A stretch of 64,000 nucleotides of DNA from positions 5,580,001 to 5,644,000 of the forward strand of contig NZ_CP092431.1 of the NCBI RefSeq assembly GCF_022385335.1, read 5' to 3'. This document shows, in pieces, positions 9,381-18,100 of this stretch. The stretch comes from Streptomyces deccanensis. GTDB lineage: Bacteria > Actinomycetota > Actinomycetes > Streptomycetales > Streptomycetaceae. Both the position numbers and the translations under genes were made by a program. Under the pieces are notes generated by a model. The model saw nothing but the letters and a program-made list of their open reading frames with translations. It did no database searches and was not told the DNA's origin. Position 1 is the first letter of the stretch; every line of letters starts with the position of its first letter.

Positions 9381-10619
9381 GTGGACAGCGCGGTGTACCG
9401 ATTCGGACAGTACGCGCTGGACGCGGGCCGCCGTCGACTCAGCCATGACGGACGACGGGTCGATGTCGAGCCCCAAGTCCTGGAACTCCTGTGCTACTTG
9501 GTCGAGCACCGTGGCCGCGTCGTGCCGGAAGAAGAGCTGCGCGACAGGATGGGGCGCGGAGAGAAGGCCATCGAGGTCAGCGCGGCCGCACTCGCGGCAT
9601 CGCTGCGCTCGGCCCGTCTCGCGATCGGTGACAGCGACACACGACAACAGTTGATCCGCACAATGCTCCCGCACGGCCATCGGTTCGTCGCGCGGACGAC
9701 GGTGGCTTCCGCCACTCCGGCCGCCACTCTTGCCGCCACGTCCTCGGCCCCCGGCATCCCGGCGGTGGTGGAGGCGGACCACGAGGTCATTCGGTTCTGC
9801 CGGTCCGCCGACGGCACCCGCATCGCCTACGCTCTCACCGGCGAGGGACCACCCCTGGTGAAGACCGCCAACTGGCTGACCCACCTCGACCTCGACCGGA
9901 CCAACCCGATGTGGGCGCACTGGTTCGACGGTCTCACCCGCGGCCGGCAGCTCGTCCGCTACGACGAGCGGGGCTGTGGCCTCTCCTCATGGGACATGGG
10001 CGGCTTCACGCTTGACGACCTGGTCGACGACCTCGACGCAGTGGCCGATGCCGTGGGCCTCGACCGCTTCCCCCTGCTCGGGGTGTCCCAGGGTGGCGCG
10101 GTGGCGGTCGCCTACGCCGCGCTTCGCCCCGAGCGGGTCAGCCACCTGATCCTCACCTCCGCCTATGCCCGGGGACAGCAGATCCGTGCGGGCAGTGCCG
10201 CCGAGCGCGACGCCGCCGAGGTCGACCTCGACATCGCCCGCGCCGGGTGGCGTTCGCAGGACAGCAGCAGCTTCGTGCGCTACTTCGCCTCCCAGTTCCT
10301 CGCCGACGCCACTCCTGCGGAGTGGGACGCGTTCGCCGCCTACCAGCGGCAGACGACCTCGGTCGCCAACGGCTTGCGCTTCCTGGAGGAGTTCACCCGC
10401 ATCGACGTCTCCGGTATCGCTCACGATGTGACCTGCCCGACGCTGATCATCCACTCACGTGACGACCCTCGCGTTCCCGTCGCACAGGCCCTGGAACTGG
10501 CCACGCTCATCCCCGACAGTCGACTGGTCCTGCTCGACAGCCGCAACCACCTGTTCACCGCGGACGACCCGGCCTGGCCGACCTTCCTCACCCATCTCCA
10601 CAACTTTCTCTCCGAGTAG
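9381..10619 (+). CDS. winged-helix/alpha-beta hydrolase fusion protein
   Basis: 412 residues. Residues 1-105 are an OmpR/CadC-type winged helix (YRFGQYALDAGRRRL, VEPQVLELLCYLVEH, LIRTMLPHGHRFVA). From about 130 on there is an alpha/beta hydrolase: nucleophile elbow GVSQGGAVAVAYA (Ser), acid in IHSRDDPRVP and His in DSRNHLF, so a full catalytic triad. A soluble DNA-binding protein whose effector-type domain is an apparently active hydrolase suggests a regulator that senses or cleaves an ester, lactone or epoxide; this is inference. A close paralog lies at 13347-14579 on the other strand. GTG start, no Shine-Dalgarno sequence, -10 six bases upstream. Confidence 0.87.
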   Translation: MDSAVYRFGQYALDAGRRRLSHDGRRVDVEPQVLELLCYLVEHRGRVVPEEELRDRMGRGEKAIEVSAAALAASLRSARLAIGDSDTRQQLIRTMLPHGHRFVARTTVASATPAATLAATSSAPGIPAVVEADHEVIRFCRSADGTRIAYALTGEGPPLVKTANWLTHLDLDRTNPMWAHWFDGLTRGRQLVRYDERGCGLSSWDMGGFTLDDLVDDLDAVADAVGLDRFPLLGVSQGGAVAVAYAALRPERVSHLILTSAYARGQQIRAGSAAERDAAEVDLDIARAGWRSQDSSSFVRYFASQFLADATPAEWDAFAAYQRQTTSVANGLRFLEEFTRIDVSGIAHDVTCPTLIIHSRDDPRVPVAQALELATLIPDSRLVLLDSRNHLFTADDPAWPTFLTHLHNFLSE

Positions 10620-10874
10620 TCCGGTTCATGGGACGCCCACGACGACGGGAGGCCCCGCAGGGCGTGGTGCACGGTTGTATCGGCTGTTTCGGCGACTGAC
10701 TGCGGATGTCGGTCCGCACTCCGGTAAGCGTGGCGGTCGTTCAGGCCGTCGCCATCCGGGGCAAGCGCTCGATGCTCTCGGGTATGTCGGCCAAGGTCCC
10801 CCGAAGCCGCCACGAGGTGATCTTGATGGACCAGCAGTGCGGCTCGATGTGGGGGCGCGCTCGTCTTCCTGAAC

Positions 10875-10915
10875 GCCCAGGAGTTGCGGTCGGCATCGAC
10901 GCGTGGCTCCTGGGC
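10875..10915. terminator. candidate terminator between convergent genes
   Basis: GCCCAGGAG (10875-10883) pairs with CTCCTGGGC (10907-10915) across a 23-nt loop, between the ends of the plus-strand fusion gene and the minus-strand GIY-YIG gene. The rest of 10620-10933 contains no gene I can support. Confidence 0.4.
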
Positions 10916-10933
10916 GGTACAGGGTGACCGGAC

Positions 10934-11467
10934 TCAGCCGATGTTGGTGTCCGCCTCCGGAGTCCTTCGCGCGTTGTTCCGGAGGTTGGCGAAAGGCAGA
11001 GCTCCTCCGTGGAGCTCTTTGAACTCGTCGATCAGATCCTGCTCGGCCTCACCCGCGTCGCCCTCGGTCATCGGCCGCCAGGCGACGAGCAGTGCGTCCG
11101 AGTCGGCCAGCTGCCAGATGTAGCGTCCGCCCCAGTGGCCGGCCAGCAGGCCGGTGCCGTGGCGGCGATAGTCGGCAAGCCTCTGATTCAGTCCGTCCTG
11201 GCCTGCGGCCTTGCCGATGTACACGACCGTCGCTCCGTCCACCCAGGCATCGCCGAGCTTGTCAGCGGTCACGGATGGGTCGCGGCCTTTGAGATGTCCG
11301 GCAGGGCTCACGGGTAGAAACGACGGGGGTGAGGTGTGCGTGCGGATCACCACGTAGATTCCGTGCCCGGTAGGAACGTTGCTGCTGGGCAGCTCACGGA
11401 ACGGCACGAAGCCGCGGAAACCGCGTACGGTCAGGGTTCTCTGCGTCAGCTCTGGTATCGGGCTCAT
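10934..11467 (-). CDS. GIY-YIG-like nuclease-domain protein
   Basis: About 177 residues. The GIY-YIG hallmark is visible as GHGIYVVIR near residue 35 and, after an insertion, [20 protein letters not shown] with the downstream Arg. A helix with Glu follows ([13 protein letters not shown]), then NLRNNARR. The 40 residues before GIY ([20 protein letters not shown]) look like a separate small domain. GIY-YIG proteins cut DNA in repair or mobile-element contexts; this one is stand-alone and its target is unknown. Start placed at ATG 11467; ATG 11476 is an alternative and no ribosome site decides. Confidence 0.72.
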   Translation of the reverse strand: MSPIPELTQRTLTVRGFRGFVPFRELPSSNVPTGHGIYVVIRTHTSPPSFLPVSPAGHLKGRDPSVTADKLGDAWVDGATVVYIGKAAGQDGLNQRLADYRRHGTGLLAGHWGGRYIWQLADSDALLVAWRPMTEGDAGEAEQDLIDEFKELHGGALPFANLRNNARRTPEADTNIG

Positions 11468-11688
11468 GACAGGCATCGTGGCAGGGGCAACTGACAGTCC
11501 CAGCCCTGTTCTCGTACCGCTACGGCTAGCTGGCGTGTAGCTCTCTGCGAGCTCGGGACTTCCTGTCGACAGCAGAGCCGCCCACACCTCTGTCGTCGGC
11601 CTTGAGGGCCCCGCACCACGCCGCTCCGCAAAGCGCCACCCTTCACTGCGGCACCCTGCGAAGGGTCGTGCCGACCGCGCTGGCTACC

Positions 11689-11889
11689 GTGTCCACGGTG
11701 ACCTCGACGAAGAAGCCAAGCCCCACGAACGGTGACGACCGCGGTCGGTCCGCATGGTCCTTCGCCGTGATCATGCTCGCCGCCTTCGCCGTCCTGGCGG
11801 TATGCGCGCTGGTGGGAGGCTGGGCCGGCCTGATCGGCATCGTCGCGACCGCCATCATCCTCGTCGGCTTCGCGGCTACTCGCTTGTAG
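11689..11889 (+). CDS. small two-helix membrane protein
   Basis: 66 residues: a polar N-terminus (TSTKKPSPTNGDDRGRS) followed by two hydrophobic helices, SFAVIMLAAFAVLAVCALVG and GLIGIVATAIILVGFAA. Function unknown. GTG 11689 or GTG 11698 could be the start. The second has a TANNNT hexamer (TACCGT) seven bases upstream and might be leaderless. No obvious operon partner. Confidence 0.55.
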   Translation: MSTVTSTKKPSPTNGDDRGRSAWSFAVIMLAAFAVLAVCALVGGWAGLIGIVATAIILVGFAATRL

Positions 11890-12081
11890 AGCTCCGTTTC
11901 TCCCGGAGACCACCACCCGCCGGACCCGCAGCCGTGTCTCGGTCGGCGGCACACCTGCGACTCCTCGCGGGCGGCCGGCCCTCCGCATCCACAGACGGCG
12001 AACTGATCACTGCGATCGCCGCAACCATGGTGAGCGCGCTCGTCACGGGTTACGTGGGTTTCCCCATGGCGTTTCTGACAT

Positions 12082-12117
12082 GGCGTCCGTGAAGTCGCGG
12101 ACGACTTCACGGACGCC
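12082..12117. terminator. perfect 16-bp hairpin terminator
   Basis: GGCGTCCGTGAAGTCG (12082-12097), a four-base loop (CGGA), then the exact complement (12102-12117). It is one of the longest perfect stems seen in the window. It lies 40 bp beyond the stop of the minus-strand secreted-protein gene and 190 bp after the small membrane-protein gene, so it probably terminates both convergent transcripts. Confidence 0.75.
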
Positions 12118-12156
12118 GGTGTGCTTGTCGGGCCGGCCTGTGCGAACGGTGTGCGA

Positions 12157-12621
12157 CTAGCCGATGACGATGTCGCAGTCGGCCGTCCCGCGGGCGGCGA
12201 TGGTGGCGAAGTCCGCCTGGACGAAGGGGTCGTACGCCTGCGCGGTCAGGGTGCGGGTCGACTTGCGGGGCACCCACTTCGTGCCGGTCGAGTGCCTGAC
12301 GTCCGCCGCGTCCCACGACAGGTCACAGACCCAGTGGACGTTGCGTCCCGCGGGCCGCGGGTTGGTCGCGTCGGCGTCGATCTCCCAGTTGCCGTCCGCG
12401 TTCACGGTGAACGTGACGTCGCCCCGCACGTTCTTGCTGCTGTCGCTCGTCTTGAACTGGACCGACATGCCGTCCGCGGCAACGTGCTTGGTGGTGGCGT
12501 TGGCGTGCGCGGGAACCGTTCCCAGCAGCAGGGAGCCCAGCCCGGCACCCGTCGCGATCAGCAGCGCCAGCCCCCGTCGACCCCGGGCCTTGCCGGACGT
12601 CCTGGTGGTGTCGAGTCGCAT
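12157..12621 (-). CDS. secreted protein, 154 aa, function unknown
   Basis: A clear Sec signal peptide: Arg-rich n-region, LALLIATGAGLGSLLLG core and VPAHA cleavage site near residue 42. The mature part (about 112 residues) has two Cys (HWVCDLSW and TADCDIVIG), likely a disulfide, and beta-rich stretches (GDVTFTVNADGNWEIDADATN). No enzyme motif recognised. Start ATG 12621 preceded by GAAGGA at good spacing; a longer frame upstream is non-coding in character. The 125 bp upstream carry a multi-copy CTCAG repeat in sense orientation, a probable regulator site. Confidence 0.75.
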   Translation of the reverse strand: MRLDTTRTSGKARGRRGLALLIATGAGLGSLLLGTVPAHANATTKHVAADGMSVQFKTSDSSKNVRGDVTFTVNADGNWEIDADATNPRPAGRNVHWVCDLSWDAADVRHSTGTKWVPRKSTRTLTAQAYDPFVQADFATIAARGTADCDIVIG

Positions 12622-12745
12622 CTTCTGTCCTTCTCTCTCGTATGTGCCCCGTGTCTGAGGTGAGTGCCGGGCTGGGGGAGATGTCCTCACGACCGCTCTT
12701 CGGCCCGGCACCGCTCAAGCATCCGGTCTGCCGACGGGCCAAGGC

Positions 12746-12809
12746 TTGGTGGAGGTCTGAGGCTCGTCTGAGGGCATGTCTGAGGACGGGCTGAGGGCGT
12801 TTCCCTGAG
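12746..12809 (-). promoter_or_regulatory. CTCAG direct-repeat element C
   Basis: On the minus strand five CTCAG units follow one another with pitches of 14, 11, 12 and 11 bp, ending in CAGACCTCCACCAAG. On the plus strand these are CTGAG at 12757, 12768, 12780, 12791 and 12805. The same core occurs in elements A and B. It lies 125 bp upstream of the secreted-protein gene, in the position of an activator site. The rest of 12810-13346 shows no gene I can support. Confidence 0.6.
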
Positions 12810-13346
12810 TCGGCGAGCCGGGTTGATGAGGCGCGCGTGAGCACCAAGGCCGGCGGACTAAACGCGAACGGGGTGGGTGAGGCACGGGGGACGTCCCCTG
12901 TGCGCGGTGCCGGCAGCGACACCGAACACCGGCGAGCAGACAACCGGAGATCGCCCCATCTGTCCACGGTGCGGGTTGATCACTCACCCCCGCCATCGCC
13001 CAGCCCGTCACAGCTCACGGCACCTGCTACACGGGCGGGTCGCCGCTTGGCGCCGAGCCCGTCCGCAGGTCGGCGGGGGCCTGCCCGGAAGGCTCAGGTT
13101 GAGTGACTCCCGGCAGCCCGGGCACGGCGCGGGGAGACTCGGTGCCATCATCACCAGGGAAGATCGCGGTGGCTGACTTCTGCGCCCCGGGCGCACCAGA
13201 CCGACTGCGTAGGCCCGGAGTCTCTGGTGACGCGGTCACTGGCGTCCGGGTCCTGGCGGACGCCCGTCGGCCTATCGGCCCGCAAGCGCGGTGGCGTGCC
13301 CGGGGCCCGGCGGCTACCCGGCTGCCGGGTGCTCAGGCCACGCCGC

Positions 13347-14579
13347 TCACTCGGCCAGGAAGGCGTCGATGTGCGACAGGAACTCGTCCCAGGCCGGTTC
13401 GAACCCATTGAGCAGGTGGTTGCGGCTCTTGAGCAGGACCAGCCGACTGTCGGAAATGAGCGAGGCCAACTCATTGGCCTGGGAGGCCGGCACCCGCTCG
13501 TCGTCGCGGGAGTGCAGGATCAGCGTCGGACAGGCCACCCTGTGGGCGATGTCCGACACGTCGATCCTGGCGAACTCCTCAAGGAAACGGACCCCGTTGG
13601 CGGGCGAGGTCGTCTTCCGCTGGAAAGCGGTGAACTCGTCCCAGTCCTCGGGTGTGCCCTCGGGCAGGAACTGGGAGGCGAAGACCCGCAGGAACCTGGG
13701 GTCCTGGTGGATCCATCCCACCCGGGCCACATCCAGGTCGAGGGCCGCCTCGGCCCCCTCGGTCTCGCTTCGGGCCCGGACCCGTCGTCCTCGCGCGTAG
13801 GCCCCGGCGAGGACCAGCCGGCTGACCCGCTCAGGATGGCGTACGGCATACGCGACCGCCACCGCACCGCCCTGCGACACCCCGAGCAGAGGGAACCTGT
13901 CGAGCCCTGCGGCCTCGACCACGGTCTCCAGGTCGTCGACCCAGTCCTCGAACGTGAAGCTGGGCACCACCCAGTCGGAGAGGCCACACCCGCGCTCGTC
14001 GTAGCGGATCAGCCGACGGTCCCGGGCGAGCCCGCGCAGCCAGTGCGACCACACCGGAGTCGTCCACTCCAGGTCGAGATGGGACATCCAGTTGGCTGCC
14101 TTGAGCAGGGGCGGACCCGAGCCGACAGCGGCATAGGCGATGCGTGTGCCGTCACCGGACCGGCAGAACCGGATGGTCTGACGGTCGGCGCCGCTCGGTT
14201 TGCCGACCGGTGCCGACCGTTCATCGACCCCCTGGCCGGAGCCGCTGAACGGGCCGCCGCCGACGACCGTCGTCGCGGCCACGAACTGGTAACCACGCCG
14301 GTGCACGGTGCGGATCACCTGTTGTCGGCTGCCTGTGTCCTCCACAGCCAGCCGAGCGGTCCGTAGCGCCGTGGTGAGGGCGGCCTCGCTGACGAAGCGG
14401 TCACCCCACACCTCGTCCAGCAGTTCGGTCTTCGGGACCACACGGTCCCTGTGGACGACGAGGTGGCACAGCAGATCCAGGACCCGAGGCTCGACGTGGA
14501 CCGCTGCACCGGCTCGGTGGAGCTGGTGCCGAGCCGTGTCCAGCTCGTATTCCCCGAAGCGATGCTTGTCCCCCTGCAC
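13347..14579 (-). CDS. winged-helix/alpha-beta hydrolase fusion protein, paralog 2
   Basis: 410 residues with the same two-domain plan as the gene at 9381. The winged helix has FGEYELDTARHQL, VEPRVLDLLCHLV, VVPKTELLDEVWG and VIRTVHRRGYQFVA. The hydrolase has GVSQGGAVAVAYA (Ser), LHSRDDERVP (Asp) and KSRNHLL (His). Start set at GTG 14579 because it aligns with the paralog start and has TACGCT six bases upstream; an ATG at 14723 would add 48 residues of poor coding character. The winged helix here is more canonical than in paralog 1, which lacks the EVWGDRFV segment. The pair probably arose by duplication and now faces opposite ways 2.7 kb apart. Confidence 0.85.
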   Translation of the reverse strand: MQGDKHRFGEYELDTARHQLHRAGAAVHVEPRVLDLLCHLVVHRDRVVPKTELLDEVWGDRFVSEAALTTALRTARLAVEDTGSRQQVIRTVHRRGYQFVAATTVVGGGPFSGSGQGVDERSAPVGKPSGADRQTIRFCRSGDGTRIAYAAVGSGPPLLKAANWMSHLDLEWTTPVWSHWLRGLARDRRLIRYDERGCGLSDWVVPSFTFEDWVDDLETVVEAAGLDRFPLLGVSQGGAVAVAYAVRHPERVSRLVLAGAYARGRRVRARSETEGAEAALDLDVARVGWIHQDPRFLRVFASQFLPEGTPEDWDEFTAFQRKTTSPANGVRFLEEFARIDVSDIAHRVACPTLILHSRDDERVPASQANELASLISDSRLVLLKSRNHLLNGFEPAWDEFLSHIDAFLAE

Positions 14580-14585
14580 CTTTGC

Positions 14586-14591
14586 AGCGTA
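14586..14591 (-). promoter_or_regulatory. -10 hexamer for a leaderless transcript
   Basis: TACGCT on the minus strand (14591 to 14586), six bases (GCAAAG), then GTG at 14579. Same spacing as at 9381, and the preceding bases GTTGTA are shared with that promoter. Confidence 0.5.
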
Positions 14592-14803
14592 CAACTCCCC
14601 TGTGCCGGCGTACACATGAGCGAAACCCGGAGGTGTCGTCGTGGCGGCGGTGGCATGCGTCGCGTCGGCAGGAGGTCGGATCGGGGACACCCTGGCAGAC
14701 GCGAGCCGTAAGCGTTCTGCCATCTGCTCAAGGGTCCGAGACGGTCGACCCTTGCGTTGATTGGGGTGGTGGTGGGCGAGAGACTCTCCGAAAGAGGAAC
14801 GCG

Positions 14804-15394
14804 ATGGGGCGCGTACGGGCCGTGCTGGTCAGGCCGTGGGTGGTCGGGGTCTTGGTGGTGGCGGTTGCGGCCGTCGGCTTGGGGTCGTACTGGTTCCAGC
14901 CGTGGAAGCTGTGGCAGGACCAGACGGTGACAGAGGCTCTGCCGGGTGCCGTGGAACCCTCTGCGGCGCCTGAGGAGGATCGGCGTGAAGCGACCTCGCC
15001 GACCGATTCACCGACGCCCTTCGCGCCGACGCCCGCCGGGCCGTAGACGTTGGCCAGTGGTGAGCTGATCAGCCATGAACACACCACTTCCGGCACGGTG
15101 AAACTCGTGCGGCTCGCCGACGGCTCTCCCGTCGTACGGCTGGAGAACCTCGACACCAGCAACGGGCCCGACCTCTGTGTCTGGCTTACCGACGCGCCGG
15201 TGAAGGAGGGCCGTGCGGGGTGGCACGTCTTCGACGACGGCGAGTACGTCAGCCTCGGCAGGCTGAAGGGCAACAAGGGCAGTCAGAACTACCCACTGCC
15301 TGCGGATGTCGACCCGGCCCGGTTCAGCAGCGTCAGCATCTGGTGCGACCGGTTCGACGTCTCGTTCGGCGCCGCGGAGCTCGCCCGGGCATGA
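14804..15394 (+). pseudogene. DM13-domain membrane protein split by an in-frame amber stop
   Basis: Codons 1-80 encode a short cytoplasmic tail, one membrane helix (VGVLVVAVAAVGLGSYWF) and a Pro/Thr/Ser-rich linker. TAG at 15044-15046 then interrupts, and the same frame continues TLASGELISHEH into a complete DM13 domain (GTVKLVRLADGSPVVRLENL, GPDLCVWLTD, WCDRFDVSFGAAEL) to 15394. Intact homologs join these parts as one protein of about 190-200 residues. So this is a nonsense mutant, a readthrough gene, or two genes if TTG 15050 is used as a restart; the latter would give an unanchored DM13 domain. DM13 is proposed to act in redox or electron transfer. Ribosome site AAAGAGG before ATG 14804. 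Confidence 0.8.
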
Positions 15395-15694
15395 CGGACC
15401 GCGTCGGAGGCGATGAGTGCCATGTACCGTGAGCTGGCCTCCACCGTGCGCGACTGCATCTGACGGATCGGACACGTCGTGGTCGGCACGTCGACGCCGG
15501 TCACCTCATCCATGGCGGCTTCGGCATGGTGGTGGGGAGGGAGCTGTCCGCCCGGTGATATCGAACAGGCGGCCTGCAGGTGCCGGACGGCCGCTTGGCG
15601 ACCCGCCAGGAGTCCACGGTACTGGCCCGAGAGGGAGAAGGCGGTGCTCGTGGCGAGAGGGAGGCCGGTCGCCTGTCGCAAGGGGTCCGATCGG

Positions 15695-15725
15695 CGGGTT
15701 CACCGATCGGTCGGTGGGGGACCCG
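15695..15725 (+). promoter_or_regulatory. conserved hairpin, copy 1
   Basis: CGGGT, CACCGA, loop TCGG, TCGGTG, GGGG, ACCCG: two stacked stems of 5 and 6 bp. The same structure with a different tetraloop (CAGT) stands before the intact DUF2180 gene at 18785. Both stems are kept while the loop changes, suggesting selection on structure or on an operator dyad. Confidence 0.55.
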
Positions 15726-15759
15726 TGTCCCGAGAGGTGGACGGCGGAGTCGTCGGGGA

Positions 15760-15828
15760 GTGATCACCCAGTGCTACGACTGCCTCGTTGGCGATCACGC
15801 GACGACCGCGGTGGCGATGTGCGCTTCA
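15760..15828 (+). pseudogene. decayed duplicate of the DUF2180 gene start
   Basis: QCYDCLVGDHATTAVAMCAS closely matches the first residues of the intact DUF2180 protein at 18855 (QCYDCLADDQATTAVAVCAS), including upstream DNA with the hairpin. The ATG has become ACC, and similarity ends after about 20 codons. A truncated duplication. Confidence 0.7.
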
Positions 15829-15889
15829 TATCGGGCACCGGCCTGGCCCTCGACGAACCAACGTCACCCTGACGAGCCGAAGTCAGTAA

Positions 15890-15923
15890 CTCTCCTCAGA
15901 GAAGCCTCAGACTTCCACCAAGT
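15890..15923 (+). promoter_or_regulatory. CTCAG direct-repeat element B
   Basis: CTCAG at 15895 and 15906 (11-bp pitch) then ACTTCCACCAAG. Nearly identical to element A at 7446. No intact gene follows closely, so it may be an orphaned copy left by the rearrangement that made the DUF2180 duplicate. Confidence 0.45.
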
Positions 15924-17128
15924 GCCGGTCTGGCGATCGGTGGATGATCGGTACCCATGCGACCGAGCCCTGCGGGAAGGCCCATGGGCGAGTGCGATCA
16001 AATGATCACTCAACGTCGCGGCGGCGCGTGGATCGGCCGCCCCTGTTCGATCGTGTGACTCACTTCGGGGCGGAAACCGGGGGCCATCCGGTCGGCTCGC
16101 GAGGGAAGCTCGATGCGCTGGTCGAGATCAACGCGAACGGTCCGTCGACTGCCTGCGGGCGGGACGCTCCTCCCGCAGCGGACGTCTGTCCGTCGGTGGC
16201 CTTGGCCACCCAGGTGGAGGGCCAGGAGGCCAGGGCGGTGCGCTGGTTCGAGAGGACGTGCTCGGCGTGCGGCCCGGCCGGTCTGTTCGCCGAGGAGTGC
16301 GACGTCACCCAGCGCCCCAGCTGTGCGGGAACCTCCCGCAGGCGCTCGTGCACGCCCAACTGCTGGAGTGCTCGGCCCGCCTCGCGTCCTCGGCCGGAGC
16401 CGCGGTCACCCGGTCGTGAACTGGCCGGCGCGGTGCTTGGTGTCCTCGCCCGCCGACGGCAGCAGCTCCTCGTCACCGTCCCGCAGACGGGTCGAGCCGC
16501 TGACCGCCGTCGTCCTGGGGAGCGCGATGGCCCCGCGGGAGACGGACGCCGACGGCGCCGATCATTGCCCTCCACGTCACGCGCCTTCCGGAACAGCTCG
16601 CTGGACGGGCTGCCGCCTTTCCCATGCGCCCCGGCCCGACCGGACCTGCACCGCAGCGTTCACAGGGCTCCCGCCGCATCTGCGCGCCCAGGTGGCGCTT
16701 GACGCCGCCATGCTATTTTGCATCATGCAAAGCTGCTTGACGCGAGAGGGAGTAGGGGTGCCGGGAGCCAAAGGGGGCCGACCATGCACACGTTTCGCCA
16801 GTCCCTGAATGGGTGGCGGGATCGAGCATCGACTCCAAGCCCCCGCCAGACCCTCCCTCTCGAAATTCCGCTTTCCACCTCCCTCTCCGAAGGAGCTGGG
16901 CCGGCTGCCGGCCGTCTACTCGCCGACAACGGCGGCGGGATCTTCGCTTCTCTCGGCGTGAGTGTCCGGACGGTGCCCCGCATCCGACCTCGGCTCGGGT
17001 CGCGCGTGTGACGCGGGTCGCGCTTCTACCGGGGGTCTCGATGATCCTCAGGGAGACCCAGAGATTTTCGACGCTTTGATGTCCATGACGCCCGCCAGTG
17101 GGCACCAAATAGCCGGAGACTTCACCTC
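15924..17128. other. intergenic, gene relics only
   Basis: 1.2 kb without an intact gene. On the minus strand 16060-16575, stretches such as LGVHERLREVPAQLGRWVTS and AEHVLSNQRTALASW look like real protein, and upstream pieces (RLRDGDEELLPSAGEDTKH, SSELFRKARDVEGND) appear in other frames, so a frameshifted gene of unknown family probably decayed here. A perfect TTGCA-N3-TGCAA palindrome is at 16718. Confidence 0.45.
16718..16730. promoter_or_regulatory. MarR-type palindrome, distant copy
   Basis: TTGCATCATGCAA, perfect dyad extended by one T and one A. The same motif occurs at 32991, 35093, 36952 and 38743 around the MarR gene. Here it lies about 140 bp before the decayed minus-strand gene and 400 bp before rpoA. 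Confidence 0.5.
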
Positions 17129-18100
17129 ATGCTGATTGCCCAGCGTCCCTCGTTGACCGAAGAGGTCGTCGAGGAGTTCCGCTCCCGGTTCGTGATCGAG
17201 CCGCTGGAACCGGGCTTCGGTCACGCCCTCGGCAATTCCCTCCGCCGTACCCTCTTGTCGTCCGTCCCGGGTGCGGCGGTCACGTCCATCCGCATCGACG
17301 GCGTTCTGCATGAGTTCACCACCGTGCCCGGCGTCAGGGAGGACGTCACCGACCTGATCCTCAACATCAAGCAGGTGGTCTTCTCCTCGGAGGACGACGA
17401 GCCGGTCGTGATGTACCTGCGCAAGCAGGGTCCGGGTCTGGTCACCGCCGCCGACATCGCCCTGCGGGGCAGCGTCGAGGTGCACAACCCCGACCTGGTC
17501 CTGGCCACGCTCAACGGCAAGGGCAAGCTGGAGATGGAGCTGACGGTCGAGCGTGGCCGCGGTTACGTCTCCGCCGTGCAGAACAAGCAGGTCGGTCAGG
17601 AGATCGGCCGTATCCCGGTCGACTCCATCTACTCGCCGGTGCTGAAGGTCACGTACAAGGTCGAGGCCACGCGTGTCGAGCAGCGCACCGACTTCGACAA
17701 GCTGATCGTCGACGTCGAGACCAAGCAGGCGATGCGTCCGCGTGACGCCATGGCGTCGGCCGGCAAGACGCTGGTCGAGCTGTTCGGTCTGGCCCGCGAG
17801 CTGAACATCGACGCCGAGGGCATCGATATGGGCCCGTCCCCCACGGACGCCGCCCTGGCGCTGCCGATCGAGGAGCTGGAGCTCACCGTTCGGTCGTACA
17901 ACTGCCTCAAGCGTGAGGGCATCCACCTCGTGGAAGAGCTCGTCGCCCTGTCCGAGGCCGACCTCCACGACATTCGCAACTTCGGTGCGAAGTCCATCGA
18001 CGAGGTCAAGGCGAAGGTGGCCGGCCTGGGCCTGGCCCTCAAAGGCAGCCCCGAAGCCGAACCTCACGCCGCCTACGGAAGCGCGGGTGTGTCAACTTGA
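17129..18100 (+). CDS. rpoA: second (orphan) RNA polymerase alpha subunit
   Basis: 323 residues, near full length. The N-terminal domain is highly canonical for Streptomyces ([60 protein letters not shown]). The C-terminal domain keeps the residues equivalent to E. coli R265, N268, C269, K271, G296, K298, S299 and E302 ([17 protein letters not shown]), but others differ from the housekeeping protein as I remember it: the interdomain linker is about four residues shorter, SVGELVARSEADLL reads [14 protein letters not shown], and the acidic tail is replaced by a short one ending [10 protein letters not shown]. No ribosomal protein genes flank it, so this is not the usual rpsM-rpsK-rpsD-rpoA-rplQ operon. 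It may replace RpoA under particular conditions, or be transferred or redundant. ATG with CGGAGA upstream. Confidence 0.9.
   Translation: MLIAQRPSLTEEVVEEFRSRFVIEPLEPGFGHALGNSLRRTLLSSVPGAAVTSIRIDGVLHEFTTVPGVREDVTDLILNIKQVVFSSEDDEPVVMYLRKQGPGLVTAADIALRGSVEVHNPDLVLATLNGKGKLEMELTVERGRGYVSAVQNKQVGQEIGRIPVDSIYSPVLKVTYKVEATRVEQRTDFDKLIVDVETKQAMRPRDAMASAGKTLVELFGLARELNIDAEGIDMGPSPTDAALALPIEELELTVRSYNCLKREGIHLVEELVALSEADLHDIRNFGAKSIDEVKAKVAGLGLALKGSPEAEPHAAYGSAGVST

Noticed and set aside
12821..13346. Zinc-finger-like CPRCGLITHP frame at 12877-13176
   Set aside because: Isolated CxxC in an Arg/Pro/His-rich frame without ribosome site or further conservation; likely chance.
17890..17945. Loss of the key UP-element arginine in the orphan alpha subunit
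   Set aside because: Careful counting shows the changed Arg corresponds to E. coli R284; R265 is present in VRSYNCLK.
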